This document shows positions 36,658 to 45,205 of a stretch of DNA of 64,000 nt, in pieces. The stretch spans positions 558,001 to 622,000 of the forward strand of contig NC_017455.1 in NCBI RefSeq assembly GCF_000165465.1. The letters are read 5' to 3'. The notes under the pieces are model-generated. The model was not told where the DNA came from and did no database searches. It saw only the letters and a list, made by a program, of their open reading frames with translations. The translations under genes were made by a program, and so were the position numbers. Numbering within the stretch: position 1 is the stretch's first letter; every line of letters starts with the position of its first letter. The stretch is from Halanaerobium praevalens DSM 2228. Its GTDB lineage: Bacteria > Bacillota > Halanaerobiia > Halanaerobiales > Halanaerobiaceae.

Positions 36658-38469
36658 TTGAAAATAAATTATCTTGATGGTAAAAGACTTTATTATGCAT
36701 TTTTAGCAGGAACAAAAAAAGTAATTGCTAACAAAAATGATTTAAATAAAATTAATCTATTTCCAGTAGCAGATGGTGATACTGGAAGTAATTTAGCTCA
36801 TACCTTAAAAGTAGTTGAAAATGAAACTATAAAAACTGATTCTCTAGCTGAAACTCTTAATTCAATGGGAGAAGCTGCTCTTAAGGGGGCAATTGGAAAT
36901 TCAGGTATTATCTTTGCTCAATTTATTAATGGTTTGAAAAATAGTGCTGCTCAAGCTCAAAATATAGATACTAAAGAGTTTGTAGAAATAGTAAAAAAAT
37001 CTGTTGCTTATACTTATCAAGGACTTAATGATCCAGTTGAGGGAACTATTTTAACTGTGATGAAAGACTGGGCTGTTGCTTTAGAAAAAATTCAAACTAA
37101 AACTAAAGATTTTGCTGAGTTAATCAATGAATCATTAAAAACGGCTTCTAATTCTTTAGCAAAAACTAAAAATCAGCTCCAGGTTTTAAAAGAGGCTAAT
37201 GTTGTTGATTCTGGAGCTCAAGCTTTTGTTTTTTTCTTAGAAGGAATAGTTGATTTTATAAATAATGGCAATCTTAAAAAATTAAATTCTAAAAACTATG
37301 GCTCAATTGAAGAGTTAATTAAAGAGGAAATAGGTAAAGAAGAAAAAATTGAATTTCGTTATTGTACTGAGGCTTATCTTGCTCATTTGCAAATATCAAT
37401 TAAAGAATTAAAATTGAAAATTTCAGAATTTGGAGACTCACTAATAATAGCAGGAGATCGACAAAAGCTGCGTCTTCATATTCATACTAATAAGCCACCT
37501 CAACTTTTTTTGAAATTAGACCAATTTGCAGATATCTTAGATCAAAAAGTAGATGATATGCAATTACAGCAGCAGGTTAAATATAATAAAAAATCTGAAA
37601 TAGCTATTTTAACAGATTCTATAGCTGATCTGCCAGCAGAATTTAGAGATAAATATCAAATTCATTTATTACCTTTAAATATTTTAATTGATGAAACTAA
37701 TTATCTCGACAAATTAACAATTGATACTAATAATTTTTTTGATATTATAGATGATGCAACAGAATACCCTTCTTCAGCTCAACCAGCAGTTAAAAAAATA
37801 GAAGATAAACTTAATTATTTAGCCGAAAATTATCAAGCAGTTATTGCAATTACTGTTTCAGCCAAAATGAGTGGGACTTATAGCAGTATCAAAAAAGCTG
37901 CTACAAATATTAAAAATCAGGCAAAAGATTTTAAGCTGGAAGTTATTGATTCAAAGACCAATTCCGGGGCTCAGGGATTATTTGTACTTGAAGCTGCAGA
38001 GCAGTTAGAAAAAGGCAAAAATTTTGAACAAATTATTAAATATTTAAAGTCACTGCGAGATAATTTGTATATTTATGTTAGTGTTAGTGATTTTAAATAT
38101 ATGGTTCGGGGAGGCAGAGTCAGCCCTTTAAAGGGTAAATTAGCTGGGTTTTTAAATTTAAAACCAATTATTTCTATTGATCAAAAAGGAAATGGAATTG
38201 CTTTTGCAACAGCTTTTAGTAAAAAAGGAAATTACAAAAAGATAAAATCAATTTTAAAAAAACACCAACAAAAAAAGGGGGTTAAACGTTTTGCTATTGT
38301 TCATGGTGATGATTTAAACAGAGCTAAAAGGTATAGAGAATCTTTTAGCGAATTATTAGGTATAGAAGCTGAATTTTTAACTAAAATTTCTCCAATTGTA
38401 GCTCTTAATGCTGGTAGAGGTAGTACAGCAATTGCTTTAATTGAGAAAAATGAGGAGGAAATAGAATGA
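36658..38469 (+). CDS. DhaL (FakA-like) - DegV (FakB-like) fusion protein
   Basis: The 603-residue protein joins an N-terminal DhaL/DAK2 domain (NLFPVADGDTGSNLAHTL, GAIGNSGIIFAQFINGL, about 1-200), a middle FakA-type segment (about 200-315) and a C-terminal DegV domain (ILTDSIADLPAEF, TVSAKMSGTYSS, VRGGRVSPLKG, about 320-600). In other Firmicutes FakA (ATP-binding) and FakB/DegV (fatty-acid-binding) are separate proteins that together phosphorylate fatty acids; here they are one chain. The start is TTG 36658 with GGGAGG seven bases upstream. It is coupled to the DUF1295 gene by a four-base overlap. Confidence 0.9.
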   Translation: MKINYLDGKRLYYAFLAGTKKVIANKNDLNKINLFPVADGDTGSNLAHTLKVVENETIKTDSLAETLNSMGEAALKGAIGNSGIIFAQFINGLKNSAAQAQNIDTKEFVEIVKKSVAYTYQGLNDPVEGTILTVMKDWAVALEKIQTKTKDFAELINESLKTASNSLAKTKNQLQVLKEANVVDSGAQAFVFFLEGIVDFINNGNLKKLNSKNYGSIEELIKEEIGKEEKIEFRYCTEAYLAHLQISIKELKLKISEFGDSLIIAGDRQKLRLHIHTNKPPQLFLKLDQFADILDQKVDDMQLQQQVKYNKKSEIAILTDSIADLPAEFRDKYQIHLLPLNILIDETNYLDKLTIDTNNFFDIIDDATEYPSSAQPAVKKIEDKLNYLAENYQAVIAITVSAKMSGTYSSIKKAATNIKNQAKDFKLEVIDSKTNSGAQGLFVLEAAEQLEKGKNFEQIIKYLKSLRDNLYIYVSVSDFKYMVRGGRVSPLKGKLAGFLNLKPIISIDQKGNGIAFATAFSKKGNYKKIKSILKKHQQKKGVKRFAIVHGDDLNRAKRYRESFSELLGIEAEFLTKISPIVALNAGRGSTAIALIEKNEEEIE

Positions 38470-39242
38470 TAAATTCAATTTATTTTCAAGTATTTCTTTT
38501 CGTTTTAGCCTATTTTTCTTTATTTTTTATTATAGCTATTTTAAAAAAAGATAATTCAATTGTTGATGTAGGATGGGGTTTAGGTTATGTTTATACTGCT
38601 AATTTAGCTCTTTATCTAACTAATAATTATAATTTGCGTTCTTTTATCATTACTTTTATAGTTACAATTTGGGGTCTTAGATTAAGTTATCATATTTTTA
38701 AAAGAAATCAGGGAAAAGGAGAAGATTTTCGTTATGCAGAATGGAGAAAAAATTGGAATCATTTTTATCTCACTTCTTTTTTAAGAGTTTTTATGCTGCA
38801 AGGAGTACTTTTATTTATTATCTCTACTCCCATTATTAAAATTATAGCTGCCCCTTATCAGGAACTAAAAATAATTGATTTTCTTGGTCTTTTAGTTTGG
38901 GGTTTAGGATTTGCTTTTGAAGCATTAGCTGATAAACAGTTAAAAGATTATAAAGCTTTAGCAGATTCTAAAAAAAATGGCCATGTATTAAAATCAGGCG
39001 TTTGGAAATATACTCGTCATCCTAATTATTTTGGTGATGCTTTAGTCTGGTGGGGGTTTTATCTTATTGCTTTATCAATTCCAGGTGCTTGGAAATTCAT
39101 ATTCAGTCCACTGATTATGACTTTTTTACTGCGTTTTGTTTCTGGAGTCCCACTTTTAGAAAAAAGATATGCAGATGATGAAGAATATCAAGAATATGCT
39201 CAAAAAACTAATATATTTTTTCCTTGGTTTCCCAAAAGCTAA
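38466..39242 (+). CDS. DUF1295 membrane protein (steroid 5-alpha-reductase-like fold)
   Basis: A 258-residue integral membrane protein with about six helices and the DUF1295 signature: DNSIVDVGWGLGY near the N-terminus, FRYAEWRKNW, and the C-terminal GVWKYTRHPNYFGDALVWWGFY and EKRYADDEEYQEYAQKTNIFFPW. This family shares the reductase or isoprenyl methyltransferase-like fold; its substrate is unknown, possibly a lipid. Its coupling to a fatty-acid kinase-like gene supports a lipid role (inference). Confidence 0.88.
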   Translation: MINSIYFQVFLFVLAYFSLFFIIAILKKDNSIVDVGWGLGYVYTANLALYLTNNYNLRSFIITFIVTIWGLRLSYHIFKRNQGKGEDFRYAEWRKNWNHFYLTSFLRVFMLQGVLLFIISTPIIKIIAAPYQELKIIDFLGLLVWGLGFAFEALADKQLKDYKALADSKKNGHVLKSGVWKYTRHPNYFGDALVWWGFYLIALSIPGAWKFIFSPLIMTFLLRFVSGVPLLEKRYADDEEYQEYAQKTNIFFPWFPKS

Positions 39243-39265
39243 ATTTAGAATAGGAGGTCTTTAAT

Positions 39266-40240
39266 TTGCGAGAATTTAAAAAACCAAATATTATTCTAAG
39301 TAAATGTTTAGAATATTGTCGTTGTCGTTATAATGGAGATAAAATACCTGATAAGTTTGTACGTAAGTTAGAAAAACATGTTAATTACATTAAAATCTGC
39401 CCAGAAGTTGAAATGGGTTTAGGAGTTCCTAGAAATTCTGTTCGTTTAATCAAAGATCAAGATCAATATAAATTAGTAGATTCTATGACTGGTAAAGATC
39501 ATACTGATAAAATGAATAATTATTTAGAAAAAATAATTTCAGAGTTAAAAGAGGAAGAAATTGAGGGGTTTATTGCTAAAACTCGCTCTCCTTCTTGTGG
39601 TAGTAATGATGCTAAGGTTTATCCAAAAGCAGGAAAAGTACCTGCTCTAGGAGAAAAAAAGGCAGGCTATTTTACTACAGAATTAAAAAAATCATTTTCT
39701 AGTCTTGTTATAGAAAATGAGGGAAGATTGAAAAATTTTAAATTAAGAGAAAATTTTTTGATTAAAATTTTTATGTTAGCTGATTTAAGATCTGTGATTG
39801 AAAGTAGAGCAATTAAAGAGCTAATTGATTTCCATAGTAATAATAAATATTTAATTATGTCTTATAATCAAAATGGTTTAAATAAACTGGGGAGAATCAT
39901 TGCTGCTTATAAAAAGGGGAAAACAGAAATAATAATGAAAAAATACAGAAAAAAACTATTAGAAACCTTAGAAGTTTTACCAGATACAGGGAAGAGAGTT
40001 AATATGCTAGAACATATTTTTGGTTATGTATCTTCAAATATTAGTCCAGAAGAAAGAAAATATTTTTTAGAAACACTAGCTGATTTTAGAAAAGATAAAG
40101 TTCCTTTTTCTTTACCTTTAGCTCTTTTGCGATCTTGGGTAATTAGGTTTAAAGTAGAATACTTATTAGCTCAAACAATATTTAATCCTTATCCCGAAGG
40201 TTTAATTGATTTGAGTGATTCAGGTAATGGTAGATTATAG
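39266..40240 (+). CDS. DUF523/DUF1722 (YbgA-type) protein
   Basis: The 324-residue protein has an N-terminal DUF523 domain (ILSKCLEYCRCRYNGD, KICPEVEMGLGVPRNSVRLI, AKTRSPSCGSNDAKV) with several conserved cysteines, and a C-terminal DUF1722 helical domain (about 175-315). The start is TTG 39266 after AGGAGGT. Function is not established; the cysteines suggest a metal or Fe-S site. The 25-base gap suggests cotranscription with the DUF1295 gene. Confidence 0.88.
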   Translation: MREFKKPNIILSKCLEYCRCRYNGDKIPDKFVRKLEKHVNYIKICPEVEMGLGVPRNSVRLIKDQDQYKLVDSMTGKDHTDKMNNYLEKIISELKEEEIEGFIAKTRSPSCGSNDAKVYPKAGKVPALGEKKAGYFTTELKKSFSSLVIENEGRLKNFKLRENFLIKIFMLADLRSVIESRAIKELIDFHSNNKYLIMSYNQNGLNKLGRIIAAYKKGKTEIIMKKYRKKLLETLEVLPDTGKRVNMLEHIFGYVSSNISPEERKYFLETLADFRKDKVPFSLPLALLRSWVIRFKVEYLLAQTIFNPYPEGLIDLSDSGNGRL

Positions 40241-40252
40241 AGTAGACTAAGA

Positions 40253-40290
40253 AAAAAGGTGCAGAACAATTTTAAGTTCTGCACCTTTTA
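40253..40290. terminator. bidirectional terminator
   Basis: AAAGGTGCAGAAC at 40255-40267 pairs perfectly with GTTCTGCACCTTT at 40276-40288, with an A-run before and T-run after. It serves the convergent DUF523 and gnd genes. Confidence 0.93.
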
Positions 40291-40325
40291 CAAGAATTTT
40301 AAAATTTATATTTTTTTAATTTCTA

Positions 40326-41723
40326 TTATTTCCATTCTGTATGGAAAGTTCCTTGATCATCTGTACGTTGATAAGTATGAGCACCAAAGAAATCTCTTTG
40401 AGCTTGAATTAAATTTGCTGGTAGCTTTTTAGATTTTAAACTATTAAAATAATCAAGAGCAGCATGGATAGCAGGTATTGGCAATCCAGATTTTGCTGCA
40501 CTTTCTACTAAAGGTGCAATTTCTTCAGCAGCAGCATTTAGTTGACTTTTAAATTGCTGAGCTGTAATTAAACTATTAAGATTTCGATTTTCTTTAAATG
40601 CATTCTGAATTGGCTCTAAAAGACCAGAACGAATAATACAGCCTGCTTCCCAAATACGTGCGATTTCTTTATAATTTAAATCATAATTATATTCTTCTGA
40701 AGCTGCTTGTAGTAATTTAAAACCTTCTGCATAAGCAATTACTGAACTAAAAAAGACTGTCTTTTTGAGTATAGGTAGCATTTTCTTTTTTTCTACTACT
40801 GCTCTAGTACTACTGGCAAATTGAGACGAATTATTGATCCTTTCTTCTTTAAGAGCAGAAACTAAACGGGCATTAACTCCAGCATTAATCGTTGGAATAG
40901 CAGTTCCTAAATTCAAAGCACTTTGGACACTCCACTTACCGGTTCCTTTTTGTTTAGCTTTATCTAAAATTAGATCAATTAATTTACGACCAGTTTTAGG
41001 ATCATCTTGGTGCATGATTTTAGCAGTTATTTCTACTAAATATGAATCAAAATCTTGATTCCAATCTGCAAAAATATCACCAATTTCATCTGGTTTTAAT
41101 TGTAGTACTTGATCTAAATAAGCATAAATTTCTGCTAAAACTTCCATAATTCCATACTCGATTCCATTGTGAACCATTTTTACATAATGACCAGCAGAAT
41201 TAGGGCCTAAATAGCTAACACAAGCACCCTTATTTGTAGTTGCAGCAGCATCTTCAAGAATATCTGAAACTTCTGCATATGCATTTTCATTTCCTCCGGG
41301 CATAATAGAAGGTCCATGCAAAGCCCCAGCTTCACCACCACTAATTCCAACCCCCAGATATTTTATATTTTTTTCTTTAAGATTTCTCAACCTACGATTT
41401 GTATCTTTAAAATATGAATTTCCACCATCAATAATAATATCATCTGCTTCTAAATAAGGAAGCAGACTATCAATTACTAAATCAACTGGTTTTCCTGCTT
41501 TAATCATTAAAATTATTTTGCGAGGTTTAGCTAAAGAGGAAACAAATTCTTCTAGTTTATAAGTAGCTTTAAGTTCTTGATTTTTAACTTTATTTTTAAT
41601 AAAATTTCTTGTTTTAGTTTCAGTTCGATTAAAAACAGCTATAGAATGATTGCGAGCAATATTAAGAGCTAAATTTTGTCCCATAACTGAAAGACCGATT
41701 AAACCAATTTCGTATTTTTTCAT
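40326..41723 (-). CDS. gnd: 6-phosphogluconate dehydrogenase (decarboxylating)
   Basis: The 465-residue enzyme oxidises 6-phosphogluconate to ribulose-5-phosphate and CO2 with NADP. The N-terminal Rossmann motif GLIGLSVMGQNLALN, the VFNRTETKT cofactor loop, the IMPGG and KMVHNGIEYG active-site segments and the long helical C-terminus ending in HTYQRTDDQGTFHTEW are all present. AGGAGG precedes the ATG. It is last in a minus-strand group with zwf and a cyclase-family gene. Confidence 0.96.
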   Translation of the reverse strand: MKKYEIGLIGLSVMGQNLALNIARNHSIAVFNRTETKTRNFIKNKVKNQELKATYKLEEFVSSLAKPRKIILMIKAGKPVDLVIDSLLPYLEADDIIIDGGNSYFKDTNRRLRNLKEKNIKYLGVGISGGEAGALHGPSIMPGGNENAYAEVSDILEDAAATTNKGACVSYLGPNSAGHYVKMVHNGIEYGIMEVLAEIYAYLDQVLQLKPDEIGDIFADWNQDFDSYLVEITAKIMHQDDPKTGRKLIDLILDKAKQKGTGKWSVQSALNLGTAIPTINAGVNARLVSALKEERINNSSQFASSTRAVVEKKKMLPILKKTVFFSSVIAYAEGFKLLQAASEEYNYDLNYKEIARIWEAGCIIRSGLLEPIQNAFKENRNLNSLITAQQFKSQLNAAAEEIAPLVESAAKSGLPIPAIHAALDYFNSLKSKKLPANLIQAQRDFFGAHTYQRTDDQGTFHTEWK

Positions 41724-41762
41724 TTATAATACCTCCTGTGATTTAGATTAAATAAAATTTAT

Positions 41763-42419
41763 TTATTTAAATAATTTAAGCATTATTTCAATTTCTCCAT
41801 TTTCAAATAAATATGCTCGTGCAGGAAGGCCATCACTATTAGCAATTTTTAAAAGAGAAAGTACTAAAACATATTGACCAGCTGGAACTTTATTTAGTCT
41901 TAATCCTTCTAAAATGATTATTTTTTTAGTTAATAATTTTTTATGAGTTTGATGTTCTGCTTGATTTCTTTCAATTCCATTTGTATCAATTCCAACTCCT
42001 TTAATTTCTTTTTTTGCTAAGTAATTAGCACCACTTTGATCTAAATAAATAAATTTTTCTGGCTTTTCTTCTAGATACCCAGGCTGAGAATTTGTAGTTT
42101 TTAAAATTACAAAAGAATTTTCTTTAATTGAGTATTTTTTTAAATCAGCAGCTGTAATTTTTTCTGTCAAATTTGTTAAATCAAGCACCTGGGCCTGATA
42201 AAAAGGATTTTCAGCAAAAAAGATATTAGAATTTTCTCCCTCAGGTAAAATGTGTAAAGGTGCATCTATATGTGTTCCAGTATGAACATTCATTTGTAGC
42301 TCAGATTCGTGTGCATCCCCATTTTCAAAATCTCTAATTGTTGTTAAACGTGGTCTAACCTCATCTCGTCCTTTATAAACTAACATTTCTTTCTTAATTG
42401 TCATTGAAATATCATACAT
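41763..42419 (-). CDS. cyclase-family (KynB-like) metal-dependent hydrolase
   Basis: The 218-residue protein carries the family metal site HTGTHIDAPLH at 46-56 (His46, His50, Asp52, His56) and ends in a short strand. Family members include kynurenine formamidase and other amide or lactone hydrolases. It lies between zwf (64 bases) and gnd (39 bases), exactly where a 6-phosphogluconolactonase would complete the oxidative pentose phosphate pathway, and no pgl gene is present in the window. Acting as the lactonase is a hypothesis from position only; carboxylic-ester or formamide hydrolysis are alternatives. Confidence 0.88.
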   Translation of the reverse strand: MYDISMTIKKEMLVYKGRDEVRPRLTTIRDFENGDAHESELQMNVHTGTHIDAPLHILPEGENSNIFFAENPFYQAQVLDLTNLTEKITAADLKKYSIKENSFVILKTTNSQPGYLEEKPEKFIYLDQSGANYLAKKEIKGVGIDTNGIERNQAEHQTHKKLLTKKIIILEGLRLNKVPAGQYVLVLSLLKIANSDGLPARAYLFENGEIEIMLKLFK

Positions 42420-42483
42420 TTTGGACTCCCCCTAAACAAGTTAAGCCTTTTTAATAGTATATAATTTTAAAATTTAAAAGTTA

Positions 42484-44019
42484 TTACTTTTTATCCTGCC
42501 AAATTCTGTTATCAGCTTCTAATAATTTGTCAGCTGCTTTTGGTCCCCCAGTTTGAGCAGGATAAGAGTGTAGTTTAATTTTTTGTTCTTGACACTTTTT
42601 CTGAATCTTATCAATAAATTTCCAAGAATAAGAAACTTCTTCCCAACTTGTAAAAAGTGTTTTATCACCAGCAATCATATCATAAATTAAACCTTCGTAA
42701 TTTTCAGGTGAATTGAAAAACTGCTGACAGCTCTGACAAAACTCCATTTCAACTGGCACAATTTTATTATTACTAGCTGGTTTTCTAGTATTAAATCTTA
42801 AAGAAACTCCCTCTTCAGGTTGAATTTTTATTAATAAGATATTGGAACTTAATTTTTGATCTTCAGTATAAGCAGCATGAAAATCATCTTTAAATTCAAT
42901 AGCAATTGCTGCTTCTTTTTTATTTAATCTTTTACCTGATTTAAGATAGATTGGAACATCTTGCCAACGCTGATTGTTTAAAAATAGTTTAAGTGCCATA
43001 AAAGTTGCTGTTTTAGAGTTAGGATCTATTTCTTTTTCTTCTCTATAAGCTTTAATTGATTTTTTGCTATTTTTATTTTCAATTATATTTGAGCTGTATT
43101 GACCTCTAACAATATGCTCATCTATATTACTGAGATCATTATCAGCTAATTCTTTAAAAACTTCTACTTTTTTTTGTGAGATTTCAGCAGCACTTAAATT
43201 TTCAGGTTCTTCCATTGTAATTAATGATAATATCTGCAGTATATGATTTTGGAACATATCTTTGATTACTCCAGTATCATCATAATATTTTCCGCGATCT
43301 TTAACACCTTCAGATTCGTTTAAATATATTTGGATATTATCAATATGCTCTTTATTCCAGAGTGCTCTGAAAATTGGATTGCTTAAGCGAATAACCATTA
43401 TATTCTGAATCATCTCTTTACCTAAATAATGATCTATTCTAAAAATATTTTTTTCTGAAAAAATTTTGCTGAGGGTATTATTTAATTTTTGAGCTGATTT
43501 AAAATCATGGCCAAAAGGTTTTTCAATGACTAATTTGGAATTATTTGTTTTAAAACCAGCATTTAACAAATTAAATTTATCTAATTTTTTAGCTATTTCT
43601 GCAAAAAATTTAGGAGCAGTTGCTAAATAAAAAATTCTTTCAGATATTTTTTCTGTTTTATCTTTTTGAACAAGATGATTTTCTAATTTCTTAAAATCAG
43701 CTTCATTTTTAAAAGAAAGTTGAAAGTATTCTAAATGAGAAGCTAATTTTTTCCAATGTTTAGAATCTATTTTTTTCTTTTTATTTTTTAAAGATTTATA
43801 TAAGGCAGCTAGATATTCATTTTTATTTTTATAGCGGCGACCCGTAGCAATAATTGTATATTTATTTGTTAAGATATCTCTTGCAACTAGATTATAAAAT
43901 GCAGGGATAATTTTATTATGAGCTAAATCACCAGTGCCACCAAATAAAATGAATTGAAAATTACTATCTATATTTTCAGTATCTAAATTTTGATAAAGTG
44001 TAGTTAATGTTTTGTTCAA
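42484..44019 (-). CDS. zwf: glucose-6-phosphate 1-dehydrogenase
   Basis: The 511-residue enzyme shows the N-terminal nucleotide motif FGGTGDLAHNK, the VIEKPFGHD segment and the active-site signature RIDHYLGKE. It oxidises glucose-6-phosphate to 6-phosphogluconolactone and supplies NADPH. AGGAGG precedes the start. The weakly Lys-rich surface loops are unremarkable. It heads the zwf-hydrolase-gnd group, 82 bases after the LUD-domain gene. Confidence 0.96.
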   Translation of the reverse strand: MNKTLTTLYQNLDTENIDSNFQFILFGGTGDLAHNKIIPAFYNLVARDILTNKYTIIATGRRYKNKNEYLAALYKSLKNKKKKIDSKHWKKLASHLEYFQLSFKNEADFKKLENHLVQKDKTEKISERIFYLATAPKFFAEIAKKLDKFNLLNAGFKTNNSKLVIEKPFGHDFKSAQKLNNTLSKIFSEKNIFRIDHYLGKEMIQNIMVIRLSNPIFRALWNKEHIDNIQIYLNESEGVKDRGKYYDDTGVIKDMFQNHILQILSLITMEEPENLSAAEISQKKVEVFKELADNDLSNIDEHIVRGQYSSNIIENKNSKKSIKAYREEKEIDPNSKTATFMALKLFLNNQRWQDVPIYLKSGKRLNKKEAAIAIEFKDDFHAAYTEDQKLSSNILLIKIQPEEGVSLRFNTRKPASNNKIVPVEMEFCQSCQQFFNSPENYEGLIYDMIAGDKTLFTSWEEVSYSWKFIDKIQKKCQEQKIKLHSYPAQTGGPKAADKLLEADNRIWQDKK

Positions 44020-44101
44020 TTAAAAAACCTCCTATAACTAGCATAACCTTAACATAAATCTTTATTAGTTGCTGTAATTAGATTAACATTGCTGCAAACT
44101 A

Positions 44102-44737
44102 CTAAAAACCTAATTCTTCTCCTACTAAAATAACTTTAATTCTATTTTTTTGACGTGAGCGGCGAGTAATAACTGTTTGACAGCAGATTGTATCTTCTAC
44201 CTGACAATTATGACACTGGCCAGTTTTAGCACAAGGAGTGTTTTGGTTTAAGCGCATAGAATTTGGAGGTGCTGCCTGATTTTTGACTCTTTTAAGAGCA
44301 CTTTCTAAATCTTTTGTTATTTTGTTCATCCCAGCTACGATAATTACATTTTTTGGTCCATAGATTAAGGCAGCTAAGCGATTACCATTTCCATCAATAT
44401 TAACTAATTTTCCAGTTTGAGTAATTGCATTAGCACTCATTAAATAATAATCTGCACTTAAAGCTTGATGATAAATTTTTTCTTTAGCTTGGTAATTTTC
44501 AGCTTGAGCTCTATCTAGTAAGTTATAATCTTGTTGAGATAATTTTTCTAAGAGTCCAATTTCTTTTAAAGTCATTGAGCCTCCCCAGGAAATAGTTGAT
44601 TTAACTTTAATTAAGTCAACTGCTTTTTGGCAGGCTAGTTCAGCAGTTTCAACAAAATAAGCTTCGATATTTCTTTTTTTAAAGTTTTTAATTAATTCTT
44701 TGGCTTTTATTTGGTAAAATTCTTTTTTATTATTCAT
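44102..44737 (-). CDS. LUD-domain (LutC/YkgG, DUF162) protein
   Basis: A 211-residue protein of the lactate-utilisation domain family: ECAQKAVDLI-type N-terminus, STISWGGSMTLKEIGLLEKL, NAITQTGKLVNIDGNGNRLAALIYGP and VAGMNKI. The C-terminus has a cysteine group, CAKTGQCHNCQVEDTICC, as seen in the stand-alone clostridial branch. LutA and LutB are not adjacent, so lactate oxidation is doubtful and the role is unknown. It may share a transcript with zwf. Confidence 0.85.
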   Translation of the reverse strand: MNNKKEFYQIKAKELIKNFKKRNIEAYFVETAELACQKAVDLIKVKSTISWGGSMTLKEIGLLEKLSQQDYNLLDRAQAENYQAKEKIYHQALSADYYLMSANAITQTGKLVNIDGNGNRLAALIYGPKNVIIVAGMNKITKDLESALKRVKNQAAPPNSMRLNQNTPCAKTGQCHNCQVEDTICCQTVITRRSRQKNRIKVILVGEELGF

Positions 44738-44891
44738 TATAATTCTCCTTTTTTGTTTAGTCTTACTAATAATAATTAGATAAAAGTTAGGATTTTACCT
44801 TTTTTATTTTACTAATTAGTCTAAAAAGTGGAAAAATAGTCTGAAATCTGCTATTATTAAACTAAGTTAAAATATCAAAGGAGTTGATAGT

Positions 44892-45095
44892 ATGAGTAGT
44901 GTAAATGCAGCTATGCAGAGTCAAATTGCAAGTGTTCAACAGGCTTTGAGTATTTCTGGTATGAGAAAATCGATGGGGCAGAGTGCTGAGCAAGTTTCAA
45001 AGTTGGTAGAGGGTATGGAAGAAACTTCACAGGCAGTTCAGCAGGCTCGTGTGGCTGGCCCAGGTAAAGGCCAAAATGTAAATTTAATGGCTTAA
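44892..45095 (+). CDS. yjfB: small YjfB-type putative motility protein
   Basis: The 67-residue protein matches the YjfB family: it starts MSSVNAAMQSQIASVQQALSISGMRKSM and ends in a Pro/Gly-containing GKGQNVN tail. B. subtilis yjfB belongs to the sigma-D motility regulon; its function is unknown. AAGGAG precedes the ATG and a strong terminator follows, so it is a single-gene unit. A degenerate TAAA-N14-15-TCTGAAAT upstream may be a weak sigma-28 promoter, but I do not call it. It sits at the head of the motility region. Confidence 0.82.
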   Translation: MSSVNAAMQSQIASVQQALSISGMRKSMGQSAEQVSKLVEGMEETSQAVQQARVAGPGKGQNVNLMA

Positions 45096-45110
45096 AATTT
45101 TTGTTTTAGC

Positions 45111-45142
45111 AAAAAGGACCTCTAATCTAGGTCCTTTTTTCT
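45111..45142 (+). terminator. terminator after yjfB
   Basis: AAAAAGGACCT at 45111-45121 pairs with AGGTCCTTTTT at 45129-45139, followed by more T. Confidence 0.95.
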
Positions 45143-45205
45143 TTGCAGACTTTATTTTATATGATAAAATAGACAAAAGTATTTATTAAATCTGGAGAGG
45201 TTGTT

